DNA of 64,000 bases from a bacterium 210820-DFI.6.37 (GTDB lineage: Bacteria; Bacillota; Clostridia; Peptostreptococcales; Anaerovoracaceae), in contig JAJCKG010000011.1 of assembly GCA_020558355.1 (NCBI GenBank), positions 60,572 through 124,571 of the forward strand, written 5' to 3'. A model generated the notes under the pieces. It did no database searches. It was not told the origin of the DNA and was given only the letters and a program-made list of their open reading frames with translations. Below are positions 42,582-51,275 of this stretch, one piece after another. A program made the translations under genes and the position numbers. Each line of letters begins with the position of its first letter. Position 1 is the first letter of the stretch.

Positions 42582-43496
42582 TTAGAATTTGCTGAAATAT
42601 CCAAACAGCTCCTGAATGATCCGTAGGGCAGCCCATGATGTGATGTTATTCACATCCAGATCCGGCGCCACTTCTACAATGTCCATCGCTTTGATGGGAA
42701 GCTCCTCCAGCATCTTCTTAAAAAGATAGATCAACTGAACGCTTGTCAGGCCTCCCGACGCCGGCGTACCGGTCCCCGGCGCAAAAGCGGGATCTAAGAC
42801 ATCGATATCAATAGTCAGATAAATCGCGTCATAATCGCGGAAGGCGGCTTTTATTTTTTGGAAGGCTGTCTCCGGGCCTTCATTGTGAACATCAGCCGCT
42901 CGTATTATGGTGATTCCCGGATTCCGCTCCAGCATTTTCAGCTCATCAAGCTCCGCGACTCTTACTCCGGTAAAAAGCAGATCTTCTCCTGAAATAACAT
43001 CCTCCAGACTCCGCGCTTCTGTACACGCGTGCGACCATTTGTGCCCGTCGTACTCGCGGCACAGGTCAAAATGCGCGTCAAAATGGATGACGCCTATTTT
43101 CCGGCCAGGGGTCAGCTCTTTCTGATATTTTCCGAAGGCTTTATGAAGCGGAATCGTTACAGAGTGGTCGCCGCCTATGAACAGACAGAATTTACCGGAT
43201 TTCATCAACGCGTACGCCTCATTTTTCACTCTTTCAAAATACCGGTCCCATTGCAGTTCTACTGGTATATCACCGATGTCATACAAGATTCCATCCTTTA
43301 TCGCAATCCAGTCCTCTGTAACATCAGACATGTCGATGGACAGGTTTCGGATTGTCTCCGGTCCTTTGGAAGCGCCTTTGTTAAGGCTTACCGCATTATC
43401 AAATGGAACACCCATAATACAGAGCTTCGCATCTTCTTTTGAGGCTGCTGACCAGCGCAGCCAGGAATCATTCAGTAACCTTGAATTTTCTAACAT
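42582..43496 (-). CDS. Ureohydrolase (agmatinase family), canonical form
   Basis: A 304-residue enzyme with all standard metal motifs: GGDHS, HFDAHFD and TIDIDVLDPAFAPGTGTP. It hydrolyses a guanidino compound to urea and an amine; agmatine, guanidinobutyrate and related compounds are candidates. Start 43496 has AAGGAG 8-10 bases upstream; a start 16 codons earlier lies in the promoter region. It is divergent from a MerR regulator and followed by a CobW GTPase. Confidence 0.9.
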   Translation of the reverse strand: MLENSRLLNDSWLRWSAASKEDAKLCIMGVPFDNAVSLNKGASKGPETIRNLSIDMSDVTEDWIAIKDGILYDIGDIPVELQWDRYFERVKNEAYALMKSGKFCLFIGGDHSVTIPLHKAFGKYQKELTPGRKIGVIHFDAHFDLCREYDGHKWSHACTEARSLEDVISGEDLLFTGVRVAELDELKMLERNPGITIIRAADVHNEGPETAFQKIKAAFRDYDAIYLTIDIDVLDPAFAPGTGTPASGGLTSVQLIYLFKKMLEELPIKAMDIVEVAPDLDVNNITSWAALRIIQELFGYFSKF

Positions 43497-43539
43497 AATA
43501 AATTCTCCTTTGCTTTTTTCCCGCGGTTTATTTAAAATA

Positions 43540-43570
43540 AGCATATACTATTGAGTAACTCCATAGTCAA
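43540..43570 (-). promoter_or_regulatory. MerR-type promoter/operator of the ureohydrolase-CobW unit
   Basis: Minus strand TTGACT (43565-43570) and TATGCT (43540-43545) are separated by 19 bp, the overlong spacer typical of MerR targets. The spacer is a 21-bp near-perfect palindrome (43547-43567, half ACTAT-GAGT). It should be activated by the divergent MerR protein. Confidence 0.85.
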
Positions 43571-43584
43571 GAGGTGAATTAAAA

Positions 43585-44415
43585 ATGAAACACGATAAAC
43601 CAATCACCTACACAACCGGCGCGTTTGCGGCACACTTTGGCATAAAAAAAGACACGCTTTTCTACTATGATAAAATCGGGCTGTTTTGCCCCGCAGGGAT
43701 CAAAGGCAACGGATACCGTTATTATACCGCGTCCCAGCTGGAGCCTTTCCGGACGCTGCTTTCCCTTAAAGAGCTGAATGTTCCTCTGAAAATACTGCAG
43801 GAATATTTTCAGGACCCATCCCCTGAAAAGCTGTCCGCAATATCCGCCGAGCAGCTTCTCAGAGTTGAAACAGAAATGGAGAAGCTGAGGCGCGTTAAAG
43901 CCCATCTGACTCAGATCACAAGCGCCCTAAAGGAAGCTGAGGAAGCCGACTTTGGGACTGCGCAAATTGTAAAAATACCAGCAAAGCGCTTTCTCTATAG
44001 CAGGCATATCGACAGTTCTCTTGAAACCACCGAACAGCAGTGGTCTGAAATCCAGGATGAGTTTCTTTTAACCTCCGGGCTAAAAGGCACCGCAAATGTG
44101 GGGTCGGTTATCGCAAAGTCCGATCTTGAAAATGGAAACTTTGACCGGGTTGATTGCCTCTTTGTGGAAAGCGGTGACTTAGCAGGGACCATTAGAAAGG
44201 GCGGGAAGTACGCTCTCTACTATCATAAAGGAGCCTACAGCAGTGTGAAATTCGCGTATCAGCGTATGCTCTCCCAAATAGCGGCCCTGGGATATACGCC
44301 TGCTGGCGACGCCTATGAAGAATACCTGATTGCCGAAACCGCTACAAAACAGGAAGATGAATATGTTACCAAAATCCTGATTAAATTAAAAGCTTCCGCG
44401 CGTTCACATACCTGA
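43585..44415 (+). CDS. MerR-family regulator with GyrI-like effector domain
   Basis: A 276-residue protein. The N-terminal MerR helix-turn-helix (YTTGAFAAHFGIKKDTLFYYDKIGL; KGNGYRYYTASQL) is followed by a coiled coil (about 85-118) and a C-terminal GyrI-like small-molecule binding domain (about 125-270), as in BmrR. It binds organic ligands rather than metals. Divergent from the ureohydrolase gene, with an overlapping MerR palindrome. Confidence 0.88.
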   Translation: MKHDKPITYTTGAFAAHFGIKKDTLFYYDKIGLFCPAGIKGNGYRYYTASQLEPFRTLLSLKELNVPLKILQEYFQDPSPEKLSAISAEQLLRVETEMEKLRRVKAHLTQITSALKEAEEADFGTAQIVKIPAKRFLYSRHIDSSLETTEQQWSEIQDEFLLTSGLKGTANVGSVIAKSDLENGNFDRVDCLFVESGDLAGTIRKGGKYALYYHKGAYSSVKFAYQRMLSQIAALGYTPAGDAYEEYLIAETATKQEDEYVTKILIKLKASARSHT

Positions 44416-44440
44416 CACCTTTCCTGCCGCGCCGCATTCA

Positions 44441-44473
44441 AAAACCCCGATTTTCAAAAAGAATCGGGGTTTT
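44441..44473. terminator. Bidirectional terminator
   Basis: A 12-bp stem (44441-44452 with 44462-44473) with A- and T-tracts on both sides, between the MerR gene and the convergent anti-sigma gene. Confidence 0.88.
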
Positions 44474-44483
44474 GTCAGTGCCG

Positions 44484-45932
44484 CTACTGACGGATATCAA
44501 CATATCCCATTTCGAGCCTGCTTTTTGTAAACTCCTGCGCTCCACCGGCTGTATCAAAAGACAGATACATTTTATCCAGCTCGTCCGCATTAATGATTTT
44601 TCCCATATGAACTGTTACAGACTCACCGGCGTTCAAGCTTTTAATATAATTATTGTTCCTGCTCCCGCCATGGCTGTCATAGTAATCCATTTCTCCAAAC
44701 ATCCCAAGACTGCTGGTAATTATACGATCCGCTCCGTCGGCTCCTTTCCATACCGCTCTATCATAAATGGCATAGCCTGTCTGCGTTTTTACAATTCCTT
44801 CAAAGTTTCCCATATAAAGTACATTTTTTAAATCCTCTTTGCCTGTATTGGTAAATTCTACGGTGACGTATACCAGCTTCTGCCGAACCTTTTCTTTACC
44901 GACCGTCTGATCTAGTGACTCGGTTCCATTCCCGGATTTTATATAATCGATCTGATTGTTCCGCAGCCGTCCATCTTCATCCAGAGCAGCTTTCAGTTTT
45001 TTACTCATAAGCTTACTGTTCAGCAGACCAGCGTCTTCTGTAATCCTGACGCCAGTCACCTTTGCCTGTATAGAATTTACAGGTAAGTCCTCCCCTTCTG
45101 CCGCAGAAGCGATCGTTGGCACTGTAAAGCGTTCTCCAATCTTATGGATGTTTTTCATTTCTTTTTCAGAAGCGGTTGTTTTTATTTTTTCATATCTGCC
45201 GTTTCGGGAAGCCAGCGCCTTGCTCCATGTCCAGACCCGCAAAAGCGGTTTCTTTTTTCCTGTATCCCGAATTTCAAGGTTTTCCGCCACTTTAACCGCT
45301 TGCGCTTTTGTTACATCCTGACCGATATAGATCTCAAGAATCTGCCAGTACTCCGGATAGGCAATATACATTTTATCCATATGAAGTTTCCCGTCTTCGT
45401 CTGTCTGCGTTTTTATGAATATAGCTTCCTTTCCGCCAATATCCAGTATTTCCGAGCTGCGTACATATTTGTCGCTTACTGGAAGCCTTTCCGGGGAAAA
45501 GTCCGCGTCCATGGCCACTGTCGATATGGACAGCCCTCCTTCATCAGGAGTTTTAGCGTAGTAATACGAAAAGGACCCGTCCTGAGCGGCAAGCATACCT
45601 TCTGGAAGATAGCCAGGTTTTATGGATAAAACAGGAATTTCTTCCGGAATTTTTTTCGAATCTATGGTAATGCCTGCCCGAATTCCATAATCTCCGGATT
45701 TTTCTATATGCCATTGATACAATTTCACACTTGCAAAACCAGTTGCCCCAAGGGCCATTACTGCAATCAGCGCAGCCGCTATGATACGTATTAACGAAAC
45801 TCCCCGTTTCTTTCCCCGCTTTTCTGTTTTCCCAGCTCCTTTCTTCAGCTGCTGCTTTACTGTATCTTCCACCATAACGCGAATATCCTCAGGCACTTTC
45901 GGATATTGCTCTTTTAAATCTTCCAGTCTCAT
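44484..45932 (-). CDS. Membrane anti-sigma-like protein (DUF4367-type extracellular region)
   Basis: A 482-residue protein. A cytoplasmic segment (1-46) is followed by one membrane helix (about 47-68, IRIIAAALIAVMALGATGFA) and a large extracellular region, whose first part resembles DUF4367 (PGYLPEGM...; YYAKTPDEGG). Its gene overlaps the ECF sigma gene by 4 bp (ATGA), the usual sigma/anti-sigma arrangement. The N-terminus lacks a clear zinc-binding anti-sigma motif, so the sequestration mechanism is uncertain. Confidence 0.82.
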   Translation of the reverse strand: MRLEDLKEQYPKVPEDIRVMVEDTVKQQLKKGAGKTEKRGKKRGVSLIRIIAAALIAVMALGATGFASVKLYQWHIEKSGDYGIRAGITIDSKKIPEEIPVLSIKPGYLPEGMLAAQDGSFSYYYAKTPDEGGLSISTVAMDADFSPERLPVSDKYVRSSEILDIGGKEAIFIKTQTDEDGKLHMDKMYIAYPEYWQILEIYIGQDVTKAQAVKVAENLEIRDTGKKKPLLRVWTWSKALASRNGRYEKIKTTASEKEMKNIHKIGERFTVPTIASAAEGEDLPVNSIQAKVTGVRITEDAGLLNSKLMSKKLKAALDEDGRLRNNQIDYIKSGNGTESLDQTVGKEKVRQKLVYVTVEFTNTGKEDLKNVLYMGNFEGIVKTQTGYAIYDRAVWKGADGADRIITSSLGMFGEMDYYDSHGGSRNNNYIKSLNAGESVTVHMGKIINADELDKMYLSFDTAGGAQEFTKSRLEMGYVDIRQ

Positions 45933-46408
45933 TTCGCTTCACCCTCCCCGTCATCTAATAAAACTCTGAGCTTTGATCTTGCTCTGAACAATCGGTTTTT
46001 AACAGCGCTTTCCGTAGTTTCCTGTATCCGCGCGATTTCCTTTACGCTAAACCCTTCCGCGTAATACAGCACAATAGCGGTCCGCATGGCTTCAGGAAGG
46101 TTTAATACCGCTGTATACAGGTCCTGATAATCCTTTTGCTCATATACCATCTGTTCGGAAGCGGCCTCCAATGGCACCAGTTTTTTCTCTTTTCTCATAA
46201 TCATATAGCATTCATTGAGTAAAATCCGCACCAGCCAAGTCTTTGCGTAGCTGTCGTGTTTTAACGCGCGCAATCCGGAGAATGCTTTTACAATCGCCTC
46301 CTGCATGGCGTCCATGCAATCCGCGTCATTATAAAGCACTGTTTTCGCAATGCGGTACAGGCTCTCCTGCAAGTCTATTACTAGATTTCCCAGTTGTTCT
46401 TTTGTCAT
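45929..46408 (-). CDS. ECF-type RNA polymerase sigma factor
   Basis: A 159-residue sigma-70 family factor with regions 2 (DADCMDAMQEAIVKAFSGL, YAKTWLVRILLNECY) and 4 (LPEAMRTAIVLYYAEGFSVKEIARIQ). I chose the start at 46408: it has AGGA at a suitable distance and the domain starts there. A longer reading frame extends to 46552. Probably part of a cell envelope stress module with the membrane protein downstream. Confidence 0.9.
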   Translation of the reverse strand: MTKEQLGNLVIDLQESLYRIAKTVLYNDADCMDAMQEAIVKAFSGLRALKHDSYAKTWLVRILLNECYMIMRKEKKLVPLEAASEQMVYEQKDYQDLYTAVLNLPEAMRTAIVLYYAEGFSVKEIARIQETTESAVKNRLFRARSKLRVLLDDGEGEAK

Positions 46409-46690
46409 ATCATTCCTGATCCTTTCCGCTGGCCAGCTTGTCTTTCTATAAATTAGATGCCTGAGGAGCCTTTTGGTCTCTGCTTTTTTATTTTTTACTA
46501 AAATCCATACTTGCGCAAGCGCTATATGATACTCTTGGACAAATTTAAACATGTAAAAATCTCTAATTCGCCATTTGTGGGGTGTTCACGCCAGCCTGTA
46601 ACATGGTATAGTTTTTACGAAAAAGGATGTGAGTCTGATTCACTTTCAGATATCGCGGCAAAAAAATCATCATGACAGGAGTGAAACAAT

Positions 46691-47863
46691 ATGGACACAA
46701 AAAAAATCGGCAGCTTTATTGCCTGCAGACGCAGGGAGAAAGGATTGACCCAGGAACAGCTTGGCGAAAAGCTGGGTGTTACCAATAAGACGGTATCCCG
46801 CTGGGAGAATGGCAATTACATGCCGGATCTTTCCCTGCTGGAGCCCCTCAGCAAGGAACTGGGGATTACATTAAATGAGCTGTTGGCGGGAGAAACGCTG
46901 GAGGAAAGCGCAATCGCTGAAAACGCGGAGAAAAATCTGATTGGAACCATCGACTATTCGGCGCGGAAAATAAGAAACACCCACCGGGGGATATCCCTCC
47001 TGCTCATGGCATCGGGGATCTTCCTGAGCTTTTGCGCTCTTACAATATTTGAGGCGGAAAGCAGCTGGAGTTCCTTTTATTCCATCCTGGGTATCCTCCT
47101 GTTTGTGATAGGACTGTTTCGCGAGCTGAAGACAAAGGCCCTGTGGAAAAGACTGATTGCGTCCTTTGCGGCCTTTATTCTGATATTGTCCGGCTTTGCT
47201 TTCATAGACTACATTGGCGTGACAGTAAGCGACCGCCCGCCTGTCTATCGTTATATGACGGAAACCGGATCAATTGGATCGTCCAAAATAATCCTATATC
47301 ACAATCCCTTTTATACGGTATACCGGATCAATGCCGATACAAAAAATGAATACTATATCGTGGACAGAGAAAAGAAGTATACGGAGGAAACCGTTCCGCT
47401 TTCTCCTTTTAACAGAAAGAAAAGCGGCATAGACAGCATTATAAACTATGAAAACGATTTTATCGGCAACAGCAGCAATGCCGGAGGGCTGATCAGCTCC
47501 CTGCCGCTCTCCGAATACGGCTATGTATTTGAAATTAAATCGGACGGACAAAAGAATGGCCTTGTGATCGATTACCATATGACAGACTGGTACGACAATG
47601 ATGATCTATATGTGGAGAAAAGTCTGCTTTATAACTCCGTTTCCATCTTCGCCTTAATTAAGAACGCGGACTATATCCAATATAATTTCAGCGGAAGCGC
47701 CTATAAAGTAACCAGAGCCGCCATTGAGAAGCATTATCCAAAATACGAAACAATCGTAAAGAACAGTAAAATAAATAAGGACGCTTTCAATCAGTATGTG
47801 GAAAGAAAAATGAACGATTATGATTTTGTTGAATCGGTCTTTCCTGTTATTAAATCCCTTTAA
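46691..47863 (+). CDS. XRE-family regulator with membrane and extracellular domain
   Basis: A 390-residue protein. The N-terminal Cro/C1 helix-turn-helix (GSFIACRRREKGLTQEQLGE; VTNKTVSRWENG) covers residues 1-65. Three hydrophobic segments (about 100-180) and a 200-residue presumably extracellular region of unknown fold follow. DNA-binding proteins of this layout sense envelope signals directly. Single-gene unit divergent from the ECF operon. Confidence 0.83.
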   Translation: MDTKKIGSFIACRRREKGLTQEQLGEKLGVTNKTVSRWENGNYMPDLSLLEPLSKELGITLNELLAGETLEESAIAENAEKNLIGTIDYSARKIRNTHRGISLLLMASGIFLSFCALTIFEAESSWSSFYSILGILLFVIGLFRELKTKALWKRLIASFAAFILILSGFAFIDYIGVTVSDRPPVYRYMTETGSIGSSKIILYHNPFYTVYRINADTKNEYYIVDREKKYTEETVPLSPFNRKKSGIDSIINYENDFIGNSSNAGGLISSLPLSEYGYVFEIKSDGQKNGLVIDYHMTDWYDNDDLYVEKSLLYNSVSIFALIKNADYIQYNFSGSAYKVTRAAIEKHYPKYETIVKNSKINKDAFNQYVERKMNDYDFVESVFPVIKSL

Positions 47864-47910
47864 TCAAAACCCGCAAGGGCCTTGGGGAAGGGAAGCCAAA
47901 AAAGCAAAGA

Positions 47911-47935
47911 GGAGCCGGCTGCCCGGCTCCTTATT
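47911..47935. terminator. Terminator between convergent units
   Basis: An 8-bp GC stem (47911-47918 with 47923-47930), loop CTGC. TTATT follows on the plus strand and a T-rich stretch on the minus strand. It sits 15 bp beyond the small accessory gene. Confidence 0.7.
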
Positions 47936-47945
47936 ACAATTCAAG

Positions 47946-48086
47946 TTATTTTTGCTTATTCTTTTTTCCTTCTCTGGCCAGGTTTATAAAGTCTTTAATG
48001 GCTGCCTGATAGGAGTATATAGCTGCCGCCGCGAACCATACTACGCCGATTCCATAAATCACATAAAAAGCTGTCTGACTTAGCAT
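47946..48086 (-). CDS. Symporter small accessory protein (46 residues)
   Basis: A 46-residue protein beginning MLSQTAFYVIYGIGVVWFAA, with one membrane helix and a positively charged tail ending EGKKNKQK. GGAGGTG lies 6 bases before the ATG, and the gene follows the SSS symporter stop by 11 bp. It is too short for a 60-codon cut-off. It matches the description of small accessory proteins found beside SSS carriers; a subunit or stabilising role is inferred. Confidence 0.82.
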   Translation of the reverse strand: MLSQTAFYVIYGIGVVWFAAAAIYSYQAAIKDFINLAREGKKNKQK

Positions 48087-48097
48087 AATCACACCTC

Positions 48098-49696
48098 CTA
48101 TACCGCCTCAGGCTTTTCGCCTGAAGACTGCGCCATATTAATCCCGGAATTCTTGAGCTTCTTGAAATCAAAGTTTTCCGGCTTGATAAGCGACCACGCG
48201 ATAACGATGATCACAGATATTCCCATTACGATGATGTTGCTGAAAACAACGCCCCAGTTCATATCGAATCCGGCGTGTACCCAGTAAGCGATCCCGCAGA
48301 GGGCTCCGATGATAATTGCGGCGAATACACCGTTTCGGTTTGTCTTCTTCCAGACAAGGGCCAGGATTACAGGAATTACAGCCGATGAAAAAGCGATACC
48401 CATAGCCTGATACATTGCGGAGAATGGAAATTCTATGTGCCGCAGGAACATAACGATTCCATAAACAAACGCCGCCACTACAGCCAGCATCACTCTGCTG
48501 AGCACCAGGATCTGCTTATCCGTCGCGTTCTTATTTATGTGCCCTTTGTAAATATCGTTGACCACACAGGTGGTTACGGACATAATTTCTCCCGCGCCGG
48601 TGCTTACAGACGCTCCCATTGTGGCAATGAGGAAGCAGAGCAGGCCAAGGATTCCCATAGAAAGGAAGGCGCTGAGAGGCGCTACCGAGTCCGCCTCTGA
48701 AAACAGCATGGATAATCCGCCGTTCTGATAGATTTCTCCAACCGTCAGCTTGCTGGAAAGCGCGTACAGGCCAAGGGCTGTCGCTACCGCGATGGGAACC
48801 GGCGTCCAGCAGAAAGCGGCTGAGCCAAAGCTCTTGCCGATAGTCTTCGCGTCCTTCGCGGCAATGGATCTGGCCCAGTAGGTCTGATTGCAGATTACGG
48901 CGCCCAGGTTTCCGATAATATTAACGATCAGGAAGCAGATGCCTCCGACATTTGCTATGTTCAGCGGGTCATACTGGTAAGACTGCGAAGCCGCTGTCGC
49001 CTCCGGCTGAAGGACCGGCTTTGTCTTGATTACATCTACCAGTCCGTCATAGATGGCGGACGGCCCGACCTTGAATAAAATTCCGAATACCAGCACGGCC
49101 ATCGCAGCGTACATAAACAGCACCATAATAGTATCGCTGAAGACGCTGGCCCAAAGACCGGCGATGGATGTATAGGACACAAAGATAGCCAGCAGCAGCA
49201 GCGCCACCAGCCAGTAAGGCACATCCGCGAAAGATACCGCCATTACAGACGCGCCTGACACGATCATAATGGCTACCGTTACACTTACGACTACGGAGAT
49301 GATCGTAAGCAGGATGTGGTTCTTCTTATCCAGGCGGAAGCTGATGAACTCAGGATAGGACCGCACATGGGGCATGACCTTTCTCAGCCGCATACCCAGA
49401 AATCCGATAATCGGCAGCGGAAGCACCGCTCCAAGTCCATACCACCAGGGACCGATAAACCCGTAAGAATATCCGGTCCAGCTGCTTGTCATCAGCGTAG
49501 CCGCCCATATCCAGGTAGCAACAATGGAAGCGTTGGTCATACCGTGACCGATACCTCTTCCTCCGGTAAGAAAATCCTCCGCTGTCGATCCTCTTTTTCT
49601 TCCGACAGTCCATACAAGTCCCATAAGCACACAGCCTATACCAACTATAATGGCTATCATCCCCCAGGATGGCAGCGGCGCAGTAATATGATTCAT
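48098..49696 (-). CDS. Sodium:solute symporter (SSS family)
   Basis: A 532-residue carrier with about 13 hydrophobic segments: RKRGSTAEDFLTGGRGIGHGM, WIWAATLMTSSW, and MGASVSTGAGEIMSVTTCVVNDIY (TM8 sodium-site region). I chose ATG 49696 because GGAGG (49709-49713) abuts the alternative ATG at 49706-49708 with no spacing. The gene starts 4 bp after the stop of the sigma-54 activator and is followed by a small accessory gene, so the three form one operon. Substrate unknown. Confidence 0.9.
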   Translation of the reverse strand: MNHITAPLPSWGMIAIIVGIGCVLMGLVWTVGRKRGSTAEDFLTGGRGIGHGMTNASIVATWIWAATLMTSSWTGYSYGFIGPWWYGLGAVLPLPIIGFLGMRLRKVMPHVRSYPEFISFRLDKKNHILLTIISVVVSVTVAIMIVSGASVMAVSFADVPYWLVALLLLAIFVSYTSIAGLWASVFSDTIMVLFMYAAMAVLVFGILFKVGPSAIYDGLVDVIKTKPVLQPEATAASQSYQYDPLNIANVGGICFLIVNIIGNLGAVICNQTYWARSIAAKDAKTIGKSFGSAAFCWTPVPIAVATALGLYALSSKLTVGEIYQNGGLSMLFSEADSVAPLSAFLSMGILGLLCFLIATMGASVSTGAGEIMSVTTCVVNDIYKGHINKNATDKQILVLSRVMLAVVAAFVYGIVMFLRHIEFPFSAMYQAMGIAFSSAVIPVILALVWKKTNRNGVFAAIIIGALCGIAYWVHAGFDMNWGVVFSNIIVMGISVIIVIAWSLIKPENFDFKKLKNSGINMAQSSGEKPEAV

Positions 49697-49700
49697 ATAA

Positions 49701-51092
49701 TTAAACATCCTCCTTTTTGTTTTTAATATATTTCATTACTTTTCTTGACGCTGTCGGCTGACTGATATTCAAGCACCGGGCAACGCCAGTCGTTGTTCCA
49801 TACTTTTCAAAGGCTTCTGTGACCATCTGCTTTTCCAGCTGGCAGATGGCCTCATTTAAGCCGCCCCTAAACTCAAACGGAGCCTGTTCACTGTCTTTCT
49901 GGCGCGTCAGCTCTTCGGGAAGCTCCCGGTCAAGGATCATGCCGTTGCTGCTTGTAATATAAACCCGTTCTATTACATTGGATATCTCCCGGACATTCCC
50001 CGGCCAGTCATACGCGCATAACAGTTCCATTGCCTGCGGAGAAATACTCTTATCTCTTCCGTATTTTTCATTAAAATGATCCAGAAAATAATTGATCAGT
50101 GGAATAATATCATCTCTTCGTTCTGCCAGTGACGGAATGCGAATCTTGATCGCGTTAAGACGGTAATAAAGATCCTTTCTGAACAGTCCCTGATTCACAT
50201 ATTCATCCAAATCCCGGTTGGACGCCGCAATCAGTCTGAAATCAACCTTGATTGCGTTTATGCCGCCAACTCTCGTAATCACTTTATCCTGTATTGCCTT
50301 GAGCGTCTTCGCCTGCAGCCGCAAAGGCAGCTCGGATATCTCATCGAGAAACAGGGTTCCCTTATGCGCCATTTCGATCAGACCGATTTTCCCCTTTGAA
50401 TCCGCTCCGGTAAAGGAACCCTTCTCATATCCAAAGAGCTCCGCTTCAAGCAGGTTTTCCGGAATCGCCGCGCAATTTATATCAACAAAAGCGTTTCCGG
50501 CCCGCTCACTCATTTTATGAATTTTACGGGCAAGGCTTGTTTTTCCTACGCCGGAATCTCCAAGAAGCAGTACATTGATATCATAATCGGCCACCTGGCT
50601 GACGATGGACATGATTTTTTCCATGGAAGCCGAATTGCTGACAAAATCACTTGTGCTGCTGTCTCTTCTCAGCTTGCTGATTTCTCCTTTATACCGTTCG
50701 ATCTTGTGTTCCAGTCTGGAATAGCGTTTTTGCAGAGTGACAACCTCCGTAATATCTCTGGAAAAACTGACTACAAATCGGATTTCTCCCTCTTTATCAT
50801 AAACGGGCGTTGCCGTTACAACGATATCCCTTCCAGTCTTTGTCTTCTGCGCCATAGTCAGCTTGACTTTCTGTCTCAGAACTTCAGCAATTATGGAAGG
50901 TTTAAAATACCCCTCTTTTTCTAATTCAAATACAGTTTTGCCCAAGGCATCTTCATTATTGATCCCATACACTTCTTCAAAACTGGGGCTTACCCTCAGG
51001 ACCGTGCCGTGGCCATCCGATATTAGCAAATCATCCGATACCGCATCGATTATTTCATCAAAATGTTCTTTTAAAGTGTCATTTATATTCAC
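49701..51092 (-). CDS. Sigma-54-dependent activator (PAS, AAA+, Fis-type HTH), second copy
   Basis: A 463-residue enhancer-binding protein: PAS domain (about 8-120), coiled coil (about 120-145), then AAA+ with Walker A GDSGVGKT, Walker B GTLFLDEISELP and a sigma-54 contact loop GSFTGA instead of GAFTGA. The Fis-like HTH is at the C-terminus (TGVARCLNISQPTASRKVMKY). It is placed 180 bp downstream of the second BCCT-ureohydrolase module, so it is a candidate activator of the -24/-12 promoter at 53882. It is co-transcribed with an SSS symporter. Confidence 0.92.
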   Translation of the reverse strand: MNINDTLKEHFDEIIDAVSDDLLISDGHGTVLRVSPSFEEVYGINNEDALGKTVFELEKEGYFKPSIIAEVLRQKVKLTMAQKTKTGRDIVVTATPVYDKEGEIRFVVSFSRDITEVVTLQKRYSRLEHKIERYKGEISKLRRDSSTSDFVSNSASMEKIMSIVSQVADYDINVLLLGDSGVGKTSLARKIHKMSERAGNAFVDINCAAIPENLLEAELFGYEKGSFTGADSKGKIGLIEMAHKGTLFLDEISELPLRLQAKTLKAIQDKVITRVGGINAIKVDFRLIAASNRDLDEYVNQGLFRKDLYYRLNAIKIRIPSLAERRDDIIPLINYFLDHFNEKYGRDKSISPQAMELLCAYDWPGNVREISNVIERVYITSSNGMILDRELPEELTRQKDSEQAPFEFRGGLNEAICQLEKQMVTEAFEKYGTTTGVARCLNISQPTASRKVMKYIKNKKEDV

Positions 51093-51210
51093 TTTACAGC
51101 CCCCTTTCTTTGCAGGGAAAACTTCCTGCCCTAATAACAGACAGTTATAATAATTATGCCATTATCCATATTGCCTTCATCAGTTTTGAATTACGGCTTT
51201 CGCCTCTTTT

Positions 51211-51239
51211 AAAAACAAGCGGCAGATTTTTCTGCCGCT
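51211..51239 (-). terminator. Terminator of BCCT-ureohydrolase operon 2
   Basis: A 9-bp stem (51218-51226 with 51231-51239), loop TTTT. On the minus strand it is followed by TGTTTTT. It lies 36 bp past the ureohydrolase stop. Confidence 0.8.
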
Positions 51240-51275
51240 CTTTGTCAGATTTGTGTAAGGTTGATACTCTATAAT

